DNA of 64,000 bases from Janibacter endophyticus (GCF_016888335.1 NZ_JAFEJG010000004.1:496001-560000); one strand, 5' to 3'. Shown: positions 50,182 to 59,491, numbered from the stretch's first letter. The notes: generated by a model from the letters alone, not told the origin. Numbers and translations: made by a program.

Positions 50182-50994
50182 ATGGCGAGCGCTCATGACC
50201 TGGTGGCCCTCTGGGACGAGACCTCGCGGGCGACGCTCGCACTCGTCGAGGAGCTGACCGACGAGGACCTGCAGCGGCCCACCGAGCTGCCCGGGTGGAG
50301 CGTCGGCGACGTCGTCGCCCACCTCGCGCACCTCGAGAGCGTGGCCGCCGGCCTCCCTCAGCCCGAAGGGGGGAGCCTGAGTCTCCCCACGGGTCCCGAC
50401 GCCCCGCCGGTGACCATCAACGACGTCGTGGACGTCGGGGTGCAGGCCCGCCGCGGCCGGACGCGGGACGAGCTCGTCGACGAGCTGACCCGTGCCTGCG
50501 AGGCCCGCCGCGCGATGCTCGCGGACGTCGACGTCGCCGACCCCGCGACCGCGGCGCCGGGGGCCTTCGCCGCAATCGGCTGGCCGCTGAAGACCGTCCT
50601 GCGCAACCGCCCCTTCGACCTGTGGGTCCACGAGCAGGACATCCGTCGGGCGACCGGGCGACCCACGCAGACCGAGAGCGCGGGGGCCGCGCACGCGGCG
50701 GCGACCTTCGAGCGGGCCTTCCCCGTCGCGCTGAAGCGGCTCCCGCCGCACACCTCCGTCGTCCTCGAGGTCACCGGCCCGCAGGGCCGCACCCTGGCCG
50801 CCGAGGTCGGTGACGACGGGCGGGCGGTGCCGGTCGCGCCCCCGGCGGCGCCCTCCCTTCGCCTCGCCATGGACGACGCGACCTGGCTCATGCTCGGCGC
50901 CGGCCGGCCCGACCCGGCGCAGACCGACGTCGAGATCACCGGCGACGCCGAGGCCGCCGCCCAGGTCCTGCGCCACCTGGCCGTCACGCCCTGA
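50182..50994 (+). CDS. Maleylpyruvate isomerase-family mycothiol-dependent protein
   Basis: 270 residues. The N-terminal DinB-like four-helix domain has LPGWSVGDVVAHLAHLES (conserved Trp and His) and FDLWVHEQDIRRATG, where the His residues bind metal. The C-terminal domain is beta-rich. The TIGR03083 group contains mycothiol S-conjugate and maleylpyruvate-isomerase-like enzymes of actinobacteria. The substrate is not known. ATG at 50182. The 130-bp spacer before it shows no further signal. Confidence 0.85.
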   Translation: MASAHDLVALWDETSRATLALVEELTDEDLQRPTELPGWSVGDVVAHLAHLESVAAGLPQPEGGSLSLPTGPDAPPVTINDVVDVGVQARRGRTRDELVDELTRACEARRAMLADVDVADPATAAPGAFAAIGWPLKTVLRNRPFDLWVHEQDIRRATGRPTQTESAGAAHAAATFERAFPVALKRLPPHTSVVLEVTGPQGRTLAAEVGDDGRAVPVAPPAAPSLRLAMDDATWLMLGAGRPDPAQTDVEITGDAEAAAQVLRHLAVTP

Positions 50995-51008
50995 CGCACC
51001 CCGACAGA

Positions 51009-51068
51009 CATCGCACGAGCCAAGGCTCCTACCCACGAAACGGGGTAGGAGCCTTGGCTCGTGCGATG
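51009..51068. repeat. Composite palindrome with 26-bp arms
   Basis: Perfect inverted repeat: arms 51009-51034 and 51043-51068, with an 8-nt loop (ACGAAACG). Each arm contains CACGAGCCAAGGCTC, itself partly palindromic, plus a private inner stretch CTACCC/GGGTAG. It sits after the isomerase-family gene and before the convergent Asp/Glu-rich protein gene, a natural terminator position. Confidence 0.9.
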
Positions 51069-51097
51069 CGGAGGGGGTGAAGGGGGGAGTGTCTCCC

Positions 51098-51856
51098 TCA
51101 GCCGGCGTGGTCGAAGCCCGCCCGCTCGGCCGACCGGTCGTCGAGGAACCACACGTGCGGGTCGACGCCGTCGTAGCCGTCCTCGCCCTGGACGAGGTAG
51201 GTCTTCGTGTCCTCCCACGCCTTGACGGAGTGGTCGAGCGGCATCGCGCCGTCCTCGATCGGGGCGGCCGAGCCGACGCCGTAACCGCCGTCGCGGATCT
51301 CCTCGACGGAGGAGAGCCGCCGCCCGTCGACGCCCTGCTCGTCGGAGCCGGCCGCGGAGTCTGCGACGTCGTCCTCGGTGAGCTTGCCGTCCTCGGCGGT
51401 CCAGTCGCCCGCCTGGCGGAACTCCTCGCCCTTCGACAGGTCGTGCTGCTCCGGGTCGTGCTCGGCCGCGAAGGCCTCCTCGCGCGCCCGCTTCTCCTCG
51501 TCGGTCTCGACGCGGGGGTCGTCCTCGTCGTCGTCCCGGTCCGCCACGGACGAAGGGGGAGCGTCGGCGTCGCCGGCCACGTCCCCTTCGCCGTCGGCCG
51601 GGTCGCCCGCCCGGCTGTCGGCCGGGGTGTCGTCACGGTCCTCGTCGTCGCCGCCCGCGTCCGCGCGCGAGGTGGGGACGTCGTCGTCGCGCTCGGCGCG
51701 ACGCTCCTCCTCGATGCCCTTGAGGCGCTCCTCGACCTCCTCCTGGGGGTCGACCGACTGGTCGTCATCGGTGCGCATCCCGTCGTCGTACCGCTCCTGC
51801 GTGCTGGCGGCGGTGGCTCCGGTCCTGGTGACGTCCTGCTCGTCGTGCTCGGTCAT
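51098..51856 (-). CDS. Acidic disordered protein with C-terminal 'sunset'-type motif
   Basis: 252 residues with an Asp/Glu-rich, low-complexity body (about 20-150) likely disordered. The C-terminal 55 residues (HSVKAWEDTKTYLV, DGVDPHVWFLDDRSAERAGF) match the sunset-domain block of small actinobacterial proteins. No enzymatic motif. Start GTG/ATG in the stretch MTEHDEQDV at 51856. Function unknown; stand-alone gene. Confidence 0.7.
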   Translation of the reverse strand: MTEHDEQDVTRTGATAASTQERYDDGMRTDDDQSVDPQEEVEERLKGIEEERRAERDDDVPTSRADAGGDDEDRDDTPADSRAGDPADGEGDVAGDADAPPSSVADRDDDEDDPRVETDEEKRAREEAFAAEHDPEQHDLSKGEEFRQAGDWTAEDGKLTEDDVADSAAGSDEQGVDGRRLSSVEEIRDGGYGVGSAAPIEDGAMPLDHSVKAWEDTKTYLVQGEDGYDGVDPHVWFLDDRSAERAGFDHAG

Positions 51857-51941
51857 GCCGTGCTCCTCAGCGATGGGGTGGTGTCCCTCACACGCTAGCC
51901 AGCCAGGTCCCTGACATGGGCGGATATGGCAGGACCTGCCC

Positions 51942-52490
51942 TCAGATGAACTCGGCCGGGTCGAACTCGTCGATCGGGATGATCCGCACCCGCGGGAGCC
52001 TCGAGGTGAAGGCGCCCACCTCGTGCTCGAGGTCGAGCAGCTCGATCCCGGGGATCGCGCGCAGGTCCCCGGCCATGAACTCGGTGAAGCCCACGACCCC
52101 GAGCCTCCGGTGCCCGTCCGCGAGCTCGGTCATCGCCGGCGCGAAGTCGCTGTCGTGGCTGACGAGCAGGACGTCCGCCGGGCGTCGGACGAGCGCCCGG
52201 GCGGTCCGGTCGATGGCGATGTCCACGACCTTGCCGGGACCGCTCAGCGGGACCGGTGTGTACCCCATCGCGATGAGCGCCTGGACGAACCCGAGCGGCA
52301 GCTCGTCGTTGACCGCGAGGAAGAAGAGGGCCTTGACGTCCTGGTCCCAGCGGTCCTCGGCGTGCTCGAGGAGACGCTGCCAGCGGGGCCGCTCCTCGGG
52401 CTGGGGACGGCGTCCGAGCACCGAGGTGCCGAGCGTCGCGTCGATGTTCTCACCGTCGACGAGCAGGTAGGTGGTGCGGGCAGCGGCCAT
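51942..52490 (-). CDS. NYN-domain (PIN-like) protein of LabA/DUF88 type
   Basis: 182 residues. The NYN fold is given by LLVDGENIDATL (first Asp), ALFFLAVNDELP, KVVDIAIDRTA (Asp) and LLVSHDSDFAPAM (Ser-x-Asp-x-Asp). These acidic residues form the putative metal site of an RNase. A beta-rich tail (RVRIIPIDEFDPAEFI) follows. Single gene with ATG at 52490. A second NYN gene begins at 63823. Confidence 0.87.
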   Translation of the reverse strand: MAAARTTYLLVDGENIDATLGTSVLGRRPQPEERPRWQRLLEHAEDRWDQDVKALFFLAVNDELPLGFVQALIAMGYTPVPLSGPGKVVDIAIDRTARALVRRPADVLLVSHDSDFAPAMTELADGHRRLGVVGFTEFMAGDLRAIPGIELLDLEHEVGAFTSRLPRVRIIPIDEFDPAEFI

Positions 52491-52596
52491 GGCCAGACCC
52501 TAGCGACCGAGGTGCCCGGGCAGGCGACCTTGGACACCTGTGCCACACCCTGAACAAGATGTGGACGCCGAGGGGGCGAGATGGTCAGATAAGGGC

Positions 52597-53169
52597 ATGA
52601 CTGCCCTCGACCTCGACGCTCCTCCGGGCGCCGGGTCCTGGGAGGAGCGTCAGCGGCGCTGGTGGTCGGGCGATGTGGTCCGGGCCGCCGCCTTCGTCAG
52701 CGTGCCCCTCGCCTGGTGGCAGGCGGGGCCCGCCGCGGGGGCCTGCCTCTTCCTCGTCGCCGGAGGGGTCATGGCGGTACGCCTCATCGACCTGCCGACC
52801 CCCACCGACGTCCTGGCCCAGCTCGTCTTCCTCGCCGTCGCGTGGGCGGCGGTCCTCGACGCGTACGAGCACATCACCTGGCTGGACCTGCCGGCGCACC
52901 TTCTCGGGACCGCGGTGGCGACCTTCGTCGTGTGGCGCGGTCTACGGCTGCAGGGCGAAGGGGTGGGCCGGGTCGTCCTGCTGCTCGGGGTGGCCGCCCT
53001 GCTCAGCGTGCTCTGGGAGGCCGGGGAGTGGCTCGGCCACGGCTATGTCAGCCAGGAGATCCAGGTCGGCTACGACGACACCGTCGGCGACCTGCTCTGG
53101 GGCACCGCCGGCGGGCTGCTCGTCGCGGCCCTGCCCTCCCGTCCGAGCGGGGCTCGAGGCGCCGCATGA
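52597..53169 (+). CDS. DUF2238/YjdF-like membrane protein
   Basis: 190 residues with about five helices. The end QVGYDDTVGDLLWGTAGGLLVAAL has the D..D..GG pattern of DUF2238-type proteins (part: YDDTVGDLL). No known function. The ATG at 52597 follows GGGCATGA-like context with a weak ribosome-binding site. Its stop overlaps the glycosyltransferase start (ATGA), so it opens the carotenoid transcript. Confidence 0.7.
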   Translation: MTALDLDAPPGAGSWEERQRRWWSGDVVRAAAFVSVPLAWWQAGPAAGACLFLVAGGVMAVRLIDLPTPTDVLAQLVFLAVAWAAVLDAYEHITWLDLPAHLLGTAVATFVVWRGLRLQGEGVGRVVLLLGVAALLSVLWEAGEWLGHGYVSQEIQVGYDDTVGDLLWGTAGGLLVAALPSRPSGARGAA

Positions 53170-53909
53170 CCGCTGCAGTCTCCGTCGTCATCCCCTGCCT
53201 CGACGACGCCCCCGCCCTCGCTGTCTGCCTGGAGCACCTCGACCGGCAGACCCGACCCCCCGCGGAGGTCGTGGTCGTCGACAACGGCAGCAGCCCCGAC
53301 CCCCGGCTCCAGCAGCTGAGCGCCGGGCACCCCTACGCCGTCCGCGTCGTCCACGAGCCCGTCCGGGGTGCCGGGGCCGCCGCGGCCCGCGGCTACGACG
53401 AGGCGAAGGGGGAGATCCTCGCCCGTTGCGATGCGGACAGCCGCCCGGCTGCGGGCTGGATCGAGGCGATCGCGTCGGCCTTCGCCCGGGACGACGGGCT
53501 CGACGCCGTCACCGGGCCGGTGGACTTCCACGACCTGAGCGGCTGGCAGGGGATGCTCGGCCGCGCCTTCTACCGGGCGGGCCTCAGTATCGGGATGCAC
53601 CTCGCCATCGCCACGACCCCGTTGTGGGGCTCCAACCTCGCCCTGCGTGCCACCGCCTGGGAGCGGGCCCGCCGTCTCGTCCACCGTGACGACCCGAGGG
53701 TGCACGACGACCTCGACCTGTCCTTCGCGCTCGGGCCGGACGCGCGCGTGCGGCGACTCGCAGGGATGCGCGTCAGCGCGGAGGCGCGGATCTACGACAG
53801 CCGGGCCGCGCTGAGCGAGCGGGTCGCCCGCGCGATGCACACGTGCCGACGCGGGTGGGAGCACCAGAGTGCCGGGCTCCGGTGGGTCGAGCGGGTGCGA
53901 GCACGATGA
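53166..53909 (+). CDS. Family 2 glycosyltransferase
   Basis: 247 residues. The GT-A fold shows VIPCLDDAPAL, VVVVDNGSSPD, ARGYDEAKGEILARCDADSRP (the DAD in ARCDADSRP binds the nucleotide-sugar metal) and an acceptor-side WGSNLALR, plus VHDDLDLS (catalytic Asp region). It overlaps its neighbours by four bases on both sides, so is translated with crtE. A role as carotenoid glycosyltransferase (CrtX-like) is an inference from this position; the sequence itself only says GT2. Confidence 0.85.
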   Translation: MTAAVSVVIPCLDDAPALAVCLEHLDRQTRPPAEVVVVDNGSSPDPRLQQLSAGHPYAVRVVHEPVRGAGAAAARGYDEAKGEILARCDADSRPAAGWIEAIASAFARDDGLDAVTGPVDFHDLSGWQGMLGRAFYRAGLSIGMHLAIATTPLWGSNLALRATAWERARRLVHRDDPRVHDDLDLSFALGPDARVRRLAGMRVSAEARIYDSRAALSERVARAMHTCRRGWEHQSAGLRWVERVRAR

Positions 53910-54970
53910 GCACGGCGCAGAGCGACTACCTCGACGCGGTCCTCGAGCGGGTCGACGCGGTGATCCTCGACGACGCCCGCCTCGTCGAGCCGGAGGCGGA
54001 CCCGCAACCCGACCTGCCCCTCGACCCGGACCCCTTCGTCCTCGTGCGCGAGCACGTCCGCTCCGGGGGGAAACGGTTTCGTCCGATCCTCGCCCTGTGG
54101 GGCTGGGTGTACGGCGGGGGTGACGCGAGCACGCCGACCGAGGACCTCGTCACCCTCGGCGCGGCTCTCGAGCTGCTGCACACCTTCGCGCTCGTGCACG
54201 ACGACGTCATGGACGAGGCCGCGGTGCGGCGGGGTGGCCCGACGATCCACGTGACGATGGCCGACCAGCACCGCGGCGCCGACGGCGTCGGCCGCCCGGA
54301 ACGGTTCGGCGAGAGCATGGCGACGCTCGTCGGTGACCTCGCCGCCGCCCAGGCATACCGCCTCGGAGCCACCCTCCCGGCGCCGGTGCTCGCCGACTGG
54401 CACGCCATGGTCGTCGAGCTCGTCGTCGGCCAGGCCCGTGAGGTCGTGGGGACAGCCACCGCTCGGCGCTCCCTCGCGCACACCCGGCAGGTCGCCATGC
54501 TCAAGTCCGGCCGCTACTCGATCCAGCGCCCCCTGGAGCTCGGCGCCCGGCTCGCCGGCGCGGACGAGGCGCGGATGAGCGAGCTGACGGCCTACGGCCA
54601 GCACCTCGGCGAGGCCTTCGCGATGCGCGACGACGTCCTCGGGGTCTGGGGCAGCCAGTCGCACACCGGCAAACCCGTCGGTCACGACCTGCGCGACGGC
54701 AAGGCGACGGTGCTCCTGGCCCTCGTCCAGGATCTCCTGCCGCCGGCGGCGCAGGAGATCCTCAGCCACGCTGTCGCCGGTCCGCTCGACACCTCGGAGG
54801 TCACCTTGCTCACCCACGCCCTTGAGACCGTCGGTGCCCGCGACCGCGCCGAGGCGCACATCGAGGCGCAGCTCACCCTCGCCCTGGCGGCGCTCGACGG
54901 CACCGCTCCTGCCGCGGCCGTCGAGGCCCTCACCGAGATGGCCCACCGCGTCACCCGGCGGCAGTCATGA
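53906..54970 (+). CDS. crtE: Geranylgeranyl diphosphate synthase (CrtE)
   Basis: 354 residues. The first Asp-rich motif is in LVHDDVMDEAAVRRGGPTI (DDVMD) and the second in MRDDVLGVWG. GGKRFRPIL is the conserved FxxGGKR-like diphosphate-binding block. It condenses IPP with DMAPP-derived prenyl diphosphates to GGPP, the substrate for CrtB. ATG overlaps the preceding gene and the stop overlaps crtI. Confidence 0.92.
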   Translation: MSTAQSDYLDAVLERVDAVILDDARLVEPEADPQPDLPLDPDPFVLVREHVRSGGKRFRPILALWGWVYGGGDASTPTEDLVTLGAALELLHTFALVHDDVMDEAAVRRGGPTIHVTMADQHRGADGVGRPERFGESMATLVGDLAAAQAYRLGATLPAPVLADWHAMVVELVVGQAREVVGTATARRSLAHTRQVAMLKSGRYSIQRPLELGARLAGADEARMSELTAYGQHLGEAFAMRDDVLGVWGSQSHTGKPVGHDLRDGKATVLLALVQDLLPPAAQEILSHAVAGPLDTSEVTLLTHALETVGARDRAEAHIEAQLTLALAALDGTAPAAAVEALTEMAHRVTRRQS

Positions 54971-56484
54971 GCGCCCGGGCGGTCGTCGTCGGGGCCGGGC
55001 TCGCCGGGCTCGCGGCGGCGGCGCACCTGCGCGGCGCGGGACACGAGGTGACGATCCTCGAGCGCGACCCGGAGCCGGGCGGCCGGGCACGTGTCCTGCA
55101 CCGGGGCGGGCACACCTTCGACACCGGGCCGACCGTGCTCACCATGCCCTCGCTCGTCGACGACGCGATGCGCGCCGTCGGGGCCCGGCTCGAGGACCAC
55201 CTCGACCTGCAGCGGCTCGACCCCGCCTACCGGGCGACCTTCGCCGACGGCAGCGTCATCGAGGTCCGCGCCGAGCACGACGACATGATCGAGGAGATCC
55301 GCCGCACCTGCGGCGACCACGACGCTCAGGCCTTCGCCGAGCTCGTCACCTGGCTCGGCCGTCTCTACGACGCCGAGATGCCGCACTTCATCGACCGCAA
55401 CCTCGACTCGCCGCTCGACCTGGTGACCCGCCCGCGCGCCGGCCTCGAGCTGCTCCGGCTGGGCGCGTGGCGCCGGCTCGGCCCGTCGATGGGACGGCGC
55501 TTCGAGGACGACCGGCTGCAGCGGCTGCTCACCTTCCAGGCGATGTATGCCGGTCTGCCCCCGCGTGAGGCGCTGGCGATCTACGCGGTCATCACCTACA
55601 TGGACACGGTCGAAGGCGTGTACTTCCCCGCCGGCGGCATGGGTGCGCTGGCCCGGGGGCTCGCCGACGCGGTGACTGCTGCGGGTGTCGAGCTGGTCAC
55701 CGACGCCGAGGCGAGCGCCATCGTGCAGGGCGGTGACGGCTCGGTCGCCGGGGTCCAGCTCACCTCGGGCGAGATCGTCGCGGCCGACGTCGTCGTCGCC
55801 ACCCTCGACCTGCCCGTCCTCTACCGCGAGCTCCTGCCCCACCTCTCGGTCCCGCGCTCGCTGCGCTCGCCCGCCCTGTCGCCCTCCGCCGTCGTCTGGC
55901 ACGTCGGGACGAAGGGGGAGCTGCCGGCCGGCACCGCCCACCACAACATCCACTTCGGCCGGGCCTGGGACGACTCCTTCGACGCGCTCATCCACCGCCA
56001 CGAGCTCATGCCCGACCCGTCCCGGCTCGTCTCGGTACCCTCGCTGACCGACCCGTCGCTGGCCCCCGACGGGTCGAGCACCCTCTACGTCCTCGAACCC
56101 GTGCCGCACAACGGATCCGGCATCGACTGGGACGCCGAGGAAGGACCGATGCGCGAGCGGCTGCTCACCTTCCTCGAGGACGCCGGGTACCCCCGCGACA
56201 TCACCGTCGAGCACATGGACACCCCGCGCGAGTGGGCGGCCCGAGGGATGGCCGGCGGGACCCCCTTCGCCCTGGCCCACACCTTCGGGCAGACCGGACC
56301 CTTCCGCCCGGCCAACCACGAGCCGCGCGTCCCCGGACTCTTCTTCGCCGGGTCCTCCACGACCCCCGGCGTCGGCGTGCCGATGGTCCTCGTCAGCGGG
56401 CGGCTCGCCGCCGAGCGGGTCGCCGACCACCTCGCCGGAGGGCGCCGACGACGCGTCCGCCGACGACGGAGGAGCGACGCGTGA
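54967..56484 (+). CDS. crtI: Phytoene desaturase (CrtI)
   Basis: 505 residues. The N-terminal dinucleotide site is VVGAGLAGLAAAAHL, then GGRARVL and FDTGPTVLTMP, and the C-terminal signature is GLFFAGSSTTPGVGVPMVL. Converts phytoene to lycopene by four desaturations using FAD. The length is normal for the family. It overlaps crtE (ATGA) and crtB (GTGA). Confidence 0.94.
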   Translation: MSARAVVVGAGLAGLAAAAHLRGAGHEVTILERDPEPGGRARVLHRGGHTFDTGPTVLTMPSLVDDAMRAVGARLEDHLDLQRLDPAYRATFADGSVIEVRAEHDDMIEEIRRTCGDHDAQAFAELVTWLGRLYDAEMPHFIDRNLDSPLDLVTRPRAGLELLRLGAWRRLGPSMGRRFEDDRLQRLLTFQAMYAGLPPREALAIYAVITYMDTVEGVYFPAGGMGALARGLADAVTAAGVELVTDAEASAIVQGGDGSVAGVQLTSGEIVAADVVVATLDLPVLYRELLPHLSVPRSLRSPALSPSAVVWHVGTKGELPAGTAHHNIHFGRAWDDSFDALIHRHELMPDPSRLVSVPSLTDPSLAPDGSSTLYVLEPVPHNGSGIDWDAEEGPMRERLLTFLEDAGYPRDITVEHMDTPREWAARGMAGGTPFALAHTFGQTGPFRPANHEPRVPGLFFAGSSTTPGVGVPMVLVSGRLAAERVADHLAGGRRRRVRRRRRSDA

Positions 56485-57386
56485 CGATCACGGACCCCCT
56501 TCTCGCAGAGGGCTACCGGCGAGCCGCGATCATCACCCGCGAGCGCGCGACGACGTACTACTGGGGTGCCCGGCTGCTGCCCATCGAGCAGCGCCGCCAT
56601 GTCCACGCCATCTACGCGCTGTGCCGCATCGCCGACGACATCGTCGACGACGAGGGCGCCACGCAGCCGCAGGCGGTCGCCGCCACCGCGGCCCGGCTCA
56701 CCCGGTTCGAGGAGGACTTCCGCCGGGCTCGGTCCAGCCCCCACCCCGACCCGGTCCTGCGCGCCGCCGCCCGCAGCGCCGCGGAGTGCGACATCGACCA
56801 GGGCTGCTTCGACCGCTTCTTCACGGCGATGCGCAGCGACCTCACGACCACCCGCTACGAGACCTGGGCGGACCTGCTCGGCTACATGGACGGCTCGGCC
56901 GCGGTCATCGGAGAGATGATGCTGCCCGTGCTGCGACCCACCGACCCCGCCGCGGCGCTCCAGCCGGCGCGGGCACTGGGCGACGCCTTCCAGCTGACGA
57001 ACTTCCTGCGAGACATCGTCGAGGACCACCAGCGCGGCCGTGCGTACGTCCCTCAGGAGGACCTCGCCCGCCACGGCATCGATCTTGACCACTACGTCCG
57101 CACCCGGCACGTCGACGACCGCTGGCGCGCCTTCATGGCCGAGCAGGTCGACCGCAACCGCGCCCTCTACGACGAGGCCGACCCCGGGCTCGCCCTGCTG
57201 CCCGGTGCCGCCGGCCGGTGCGTGCGCACCGCCCGCGACCTCTACGCCGGCATCCTCGACCGCATCGAGCTGGCCGGCTACGACGTCCTGACCCAGCGCG
57301 TGCGCGTCCCCACCCGGACCAAGGTGGCGCTCGCGGCCCGCCGGACGGTCCCCCGTCGTCGTCCACCCCACGCGGTGGCCCGCTGA
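56481..57386 (+). CDS. crtB: Phytoene synthase (CrtB)
   Basis: 301 residues. The two Asp-rich substrate motifs are CRIADDIVDDEG and LTNFLRDIVEDHQRGRAYVP (DIVED part), as in squalene/phytoene synthases. It joins two GGPP to phytoene. GTG start at 56481 overlaps the crtI stop. Its stop overlaps the next ATG. The C-terminal tail is Arg-rich. Confidence 0.94.
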   Translation: MTITDPLLAEGYRRAAIITRERATTYYWGARLLPIEQRRHVHAIYALCRIADDIVDDEGATQPQAVAATAARLTRFEEDFRRARSSPHPDPVLRAAARSAAECDIDQGCFDRFFTAMRSDLTTTRYETWADLLGYMDGSAAVIGEMMLPVLRPTDPAAALQPARALGDAFQLTNFLRDIVEDHQRGRAYVPQEDLARHGIDLDHYVRTRHVDDRWRAFMAEQVDRNRALYDEADPGLALLPGAAGRCVRTARDLYAGILDRIELAGYDVLTQRVRVPTRTKVALAARRTVPRRRPPHAVAR

Positions 57387-57712
57387 TGCACCTCGCGTAC
57401 CTCGCGGCCCTCGTCCTGTCCATCCTCGGTACCGCGCTCATCGACCACCGATGGCGGCTGTTCGTCTTTGCGCGGCCACGCGCGGGGATGGCCGTGCTCG
57501 CCGTCGGCGTGCTCTTCTTCACGCTCTGGGACGCCCTGGCGATCGCGCTCGGCATCTTCTTCCGGGGTGACAGCCCCTACCTCAGCGGGGTCATGGTCGG
57601 ACCGGAGTTCCCCGTCGAGGAGCTCTTCTTCCTCACCCTGCTCTGCTGGTCGGCGATGGTCGCGTGGACCGGGGCGCATCGCTGGCTGGGGGCGACGGGG
57701 GAGCAGCCGTGA
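57386..57712 (+). CDS. crtYe: Lycopene cyclase subunit (CrtYe/CrtYc-like)
   Basis: 108 residues with three helices, of the heterodimeric lycopene cyclase type. FTLWDALAIALGIF and GPEFPVEELFFLTLL (the PxEE motif) are diagnostic. Together with the next gene it makes the cyclase that closes the end rings of the C50 carotenoid. ATG overlaps the crtB stop (TGATG). Confidence 0.9.
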   Translation: MHLAYLAALVLSILGTALIDHRWRLFVFARPRAGMAVLAVGVLFFTLWDALAIALGIFFRGDSPYLSGVMVGPEFPVEELFFLTLLCWSAMVAWTGAHRWLGATGEQP

Positions 57713-58035
57713 CCTTCGTCCTCGTCAACGCGCTCTTCCTCGGGGTGGCCCTCGCCGTCGCCCTGGTGGCCCACAGGAGGGTGCCGCCGGCCGCCGGGTC
57801 GCGGCGGGTCGCCCCCTTCGTCGTCGCCTTCCTCGCCATGGCGGCGCTGACGACCGTCTTCGACAACCTCATGATCGCGGCGGACCTCTTCGACTACGGG
57901 CGCGAGCACCGGCTAGGCATCCTCGTCGGGCAGGCCCCGATCGAGGACTACGCCTACCCGCTCGGCGCGCTCGTGCTGCTGCCCGCGGTGTGGCGGCTGC
58001 TCACCGCGGACCGACCCGGGCGGGACGAGCGATGA
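57709..58035 (+). CDS. crtYf: Lycopene cyclase subunit (CrtYf/CrtYd-like)
   Basis: 108 residues with three helices. FDNLMIAADLFDYG and APIEDYAYPLGALVLLP (PIEDYAYP) mark the second half of the cyclase; the equivalent halves are fused in other carotenogenic bacteria. GTG overlaps the preceding stop; the stop overlaps the next ATG. C50-type is inferred from crtEb. Confidence 0.9.
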   Translation: MTFVLVNALFLGVALAVALVAHRRVPPAAGSRRVAPFVVAFLAMAALTTVFDNLMIAADLFDYGREHRLGILVGQAPIEDYAYPLGALVLLPAVWRLLTADRPGRDER

Positions 58036-58898
58036 GCCTCTCCGTGCGCGACCTCGTGCTCGCCTCCCGGCCGGTCAGCTGGGTCAACACGGCCTACCCC
58101 TTCGCGGCCGCCTACCTCCTCGCGACCCGCACGGTCGACGCCCGGCTGATCGTCGGCACCCTCTTCTTCCTCGTCCCCTACAACCTGCTGATGTACGGGG
58201 TCAACGACGTCTTCGACCACGAGTCCGACCTCGCCAACCCGCGCAAGGGCGGCGCCGAGGGGGGCCTCGTCGACCCAGGCGCGCTGCGCAGTCTGCTCCT
58301 GGCGAGCCTGGCCCTCCCAGTCCCCCTCGTCGTCTGGCTGCTCGCGCAGGGGTCGGCGGCGGCGGGTGTCGTCCTCGTCCTGTGCCTCGCGGCGGTGCTC
58401 GGCTACTCGGTGCCCGGGCTGCGGCTCAAGGAGCGGCCGGTGCTCGACTCGATGACCTCGAGCGCGCACTTCGTCGGCCCGGCGGTCTACGGGCTCGTGC
58501 TCGCGGACATCGCTGTGCCGCAGCGGATCTGGCCGATCGTCGCGGCCTTCTTCGCCTGGGGGATGGCCAGCCACGCCTTTGGCGCGGTGCAGGACGTGCT
58601 GCCCGACCGGGCCGGCGGGATCCGCTCGATCGCCACCCAGCTCGGGGCACGGCGCGTGGTGCGGCTGGCCACGCTCGCCTACCTCGTGTCGTCCGTGCTG
58701 CTGCTCCTCGGTCCCTGGCCGGCCCCGCTCGCCGCCCTGCTCCCGCTGCCCTACGCCTGGCTCGTCTGGCGGCACCGCGACGTCACGGACGAGACCTCCG
58801 CGACGACGAACCGCGGCTGGCGGCACTTCCTCGGGCTCAACTACCTCACCGGGTTCCTCGTCACCCAGCTGCTCATCGCGGCGGTGATGTGGTGGTGA
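58032..58898 (+). CDS. crtEb: UbiA-type lycopene elongase (CrtEb)
   Basis: 288 residues with about eight helices. The UbiA motif NDVFDHESDLANPRKG (NDxxDxxxD) lies after helix 2, and the second Asp motif is in GAVQDVLPDRAGG. It adds two C5 units to lycopene to give the C50 skeleton before cyclisation. The ATG and stop overlap both neighbours. Product decaprenoxanthin or sarcinaxanthin cannot be told apart here. Confidence 0.9.
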   Translation: MSLSVRDLVLASRPVSWVNTAYPFAAAYLLATRTVDARLIVGTLFFLVPYNLLMYGVNDVFDHESDLANPRKGGAEGGLVDPGALRSLLLASLALPVPLVVWLLAQGSAAAGVVLVLCLAAVLGYSVPGLRLKERPVLDSMTSSAHFVGPAVYGLVLADIAVPQRIWPIVAAFFAWGMASHAFGAVQDVLPDRAGGIRSIATQLGARRVVRLATLAYLVSSVLLLLGPWPAPLAALLPLPYAWLVWRHRDVTDETSATTNRGWRHFLGLNYLTGFLVTQLLIAAVMWW

Positions 58899-59491
58899 GC
58901 ACGCAGGTCGGGACGGTCGAGGAGGTCGTGCTGCTGTCCGCGGGCGGCGAGGCGGTGGGGCGCGTGCCCAAGGCCGGCGTGCACCACGGGGCGACGCCGC
59001 TGCACCTCGCGTTCTCCTGCCATGTCGTCGACACCGATGGACGGGTCCTGGTGACCCGGCGCGCCGCGAGCAAGGTCGCCTGGCCGCTGATCTGGACCAA
59101 CGCGGTCTGCGGGCACCCGGCGCCGGGCGAGTCGCTCGAGGACGCGGTACGGCGCCGCGCGCTCGACGAGCTCGGCCTCGTCGTCCCGGGGGTGCGCCTC
59201 GTCCTGCCCCGCTTCGCCTACGCCGCGGTCAGCGCAGGCGTGCTCGAGCACGAGCTCTGCCCGGTGGTCGTGGCCGTCGTGCCGAGGGGGTCGTCCCTGA
59301 CCCCGGCACCCGCGGAGGTCGCAGATCACCGCTGGCTGGCCTGGGCCGAGCTCAGCGCCTCGATCGACGCGGACCCGGCCGCCTGGTCACCGTGGATGCG
59401 CCTGCAGCTCGGGCTCCTCGAGGGCCCTCCCACGCACTGGCCCACGGCCGTCGACGACACCCTGCCGCACGCCCTTCGCCCCATCGGGTGA
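58895..59491 (+). CDS. idi: Isopentenyl-diphosphate delta-isomerase, type I (Idi)
   Basis: 198 residues. The active site is complete: NAVCGHP (Cys) and the Nudix-like RRALDELGL and ELCPVV (Glu) blocks. ATPLHLAFS precedes. It interconverts IPP and DMAPP to feed CrtE. GTG overlaps the crtEb stop. It is the last gene of the seven-gene crt operon. Confidence 0.92.
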   Translation: MSTQVGTVEEVVLLSAGGEAVGRVPKAGVHHGATPLHLAFSCHVVDTDGRVLVTRRAASKVAWPLIWTNAVCGHPAPGESLEDAVRRRALDELGLVVPGVRLVLPRFAYAAVSAGVLEHELCPVVVAVVPRGSSLTPAPAEVADHRWLAWAELSASIDADPAAWSPWMRLQLGLLEGPPTHWPTAVDDTLPHALRPIG

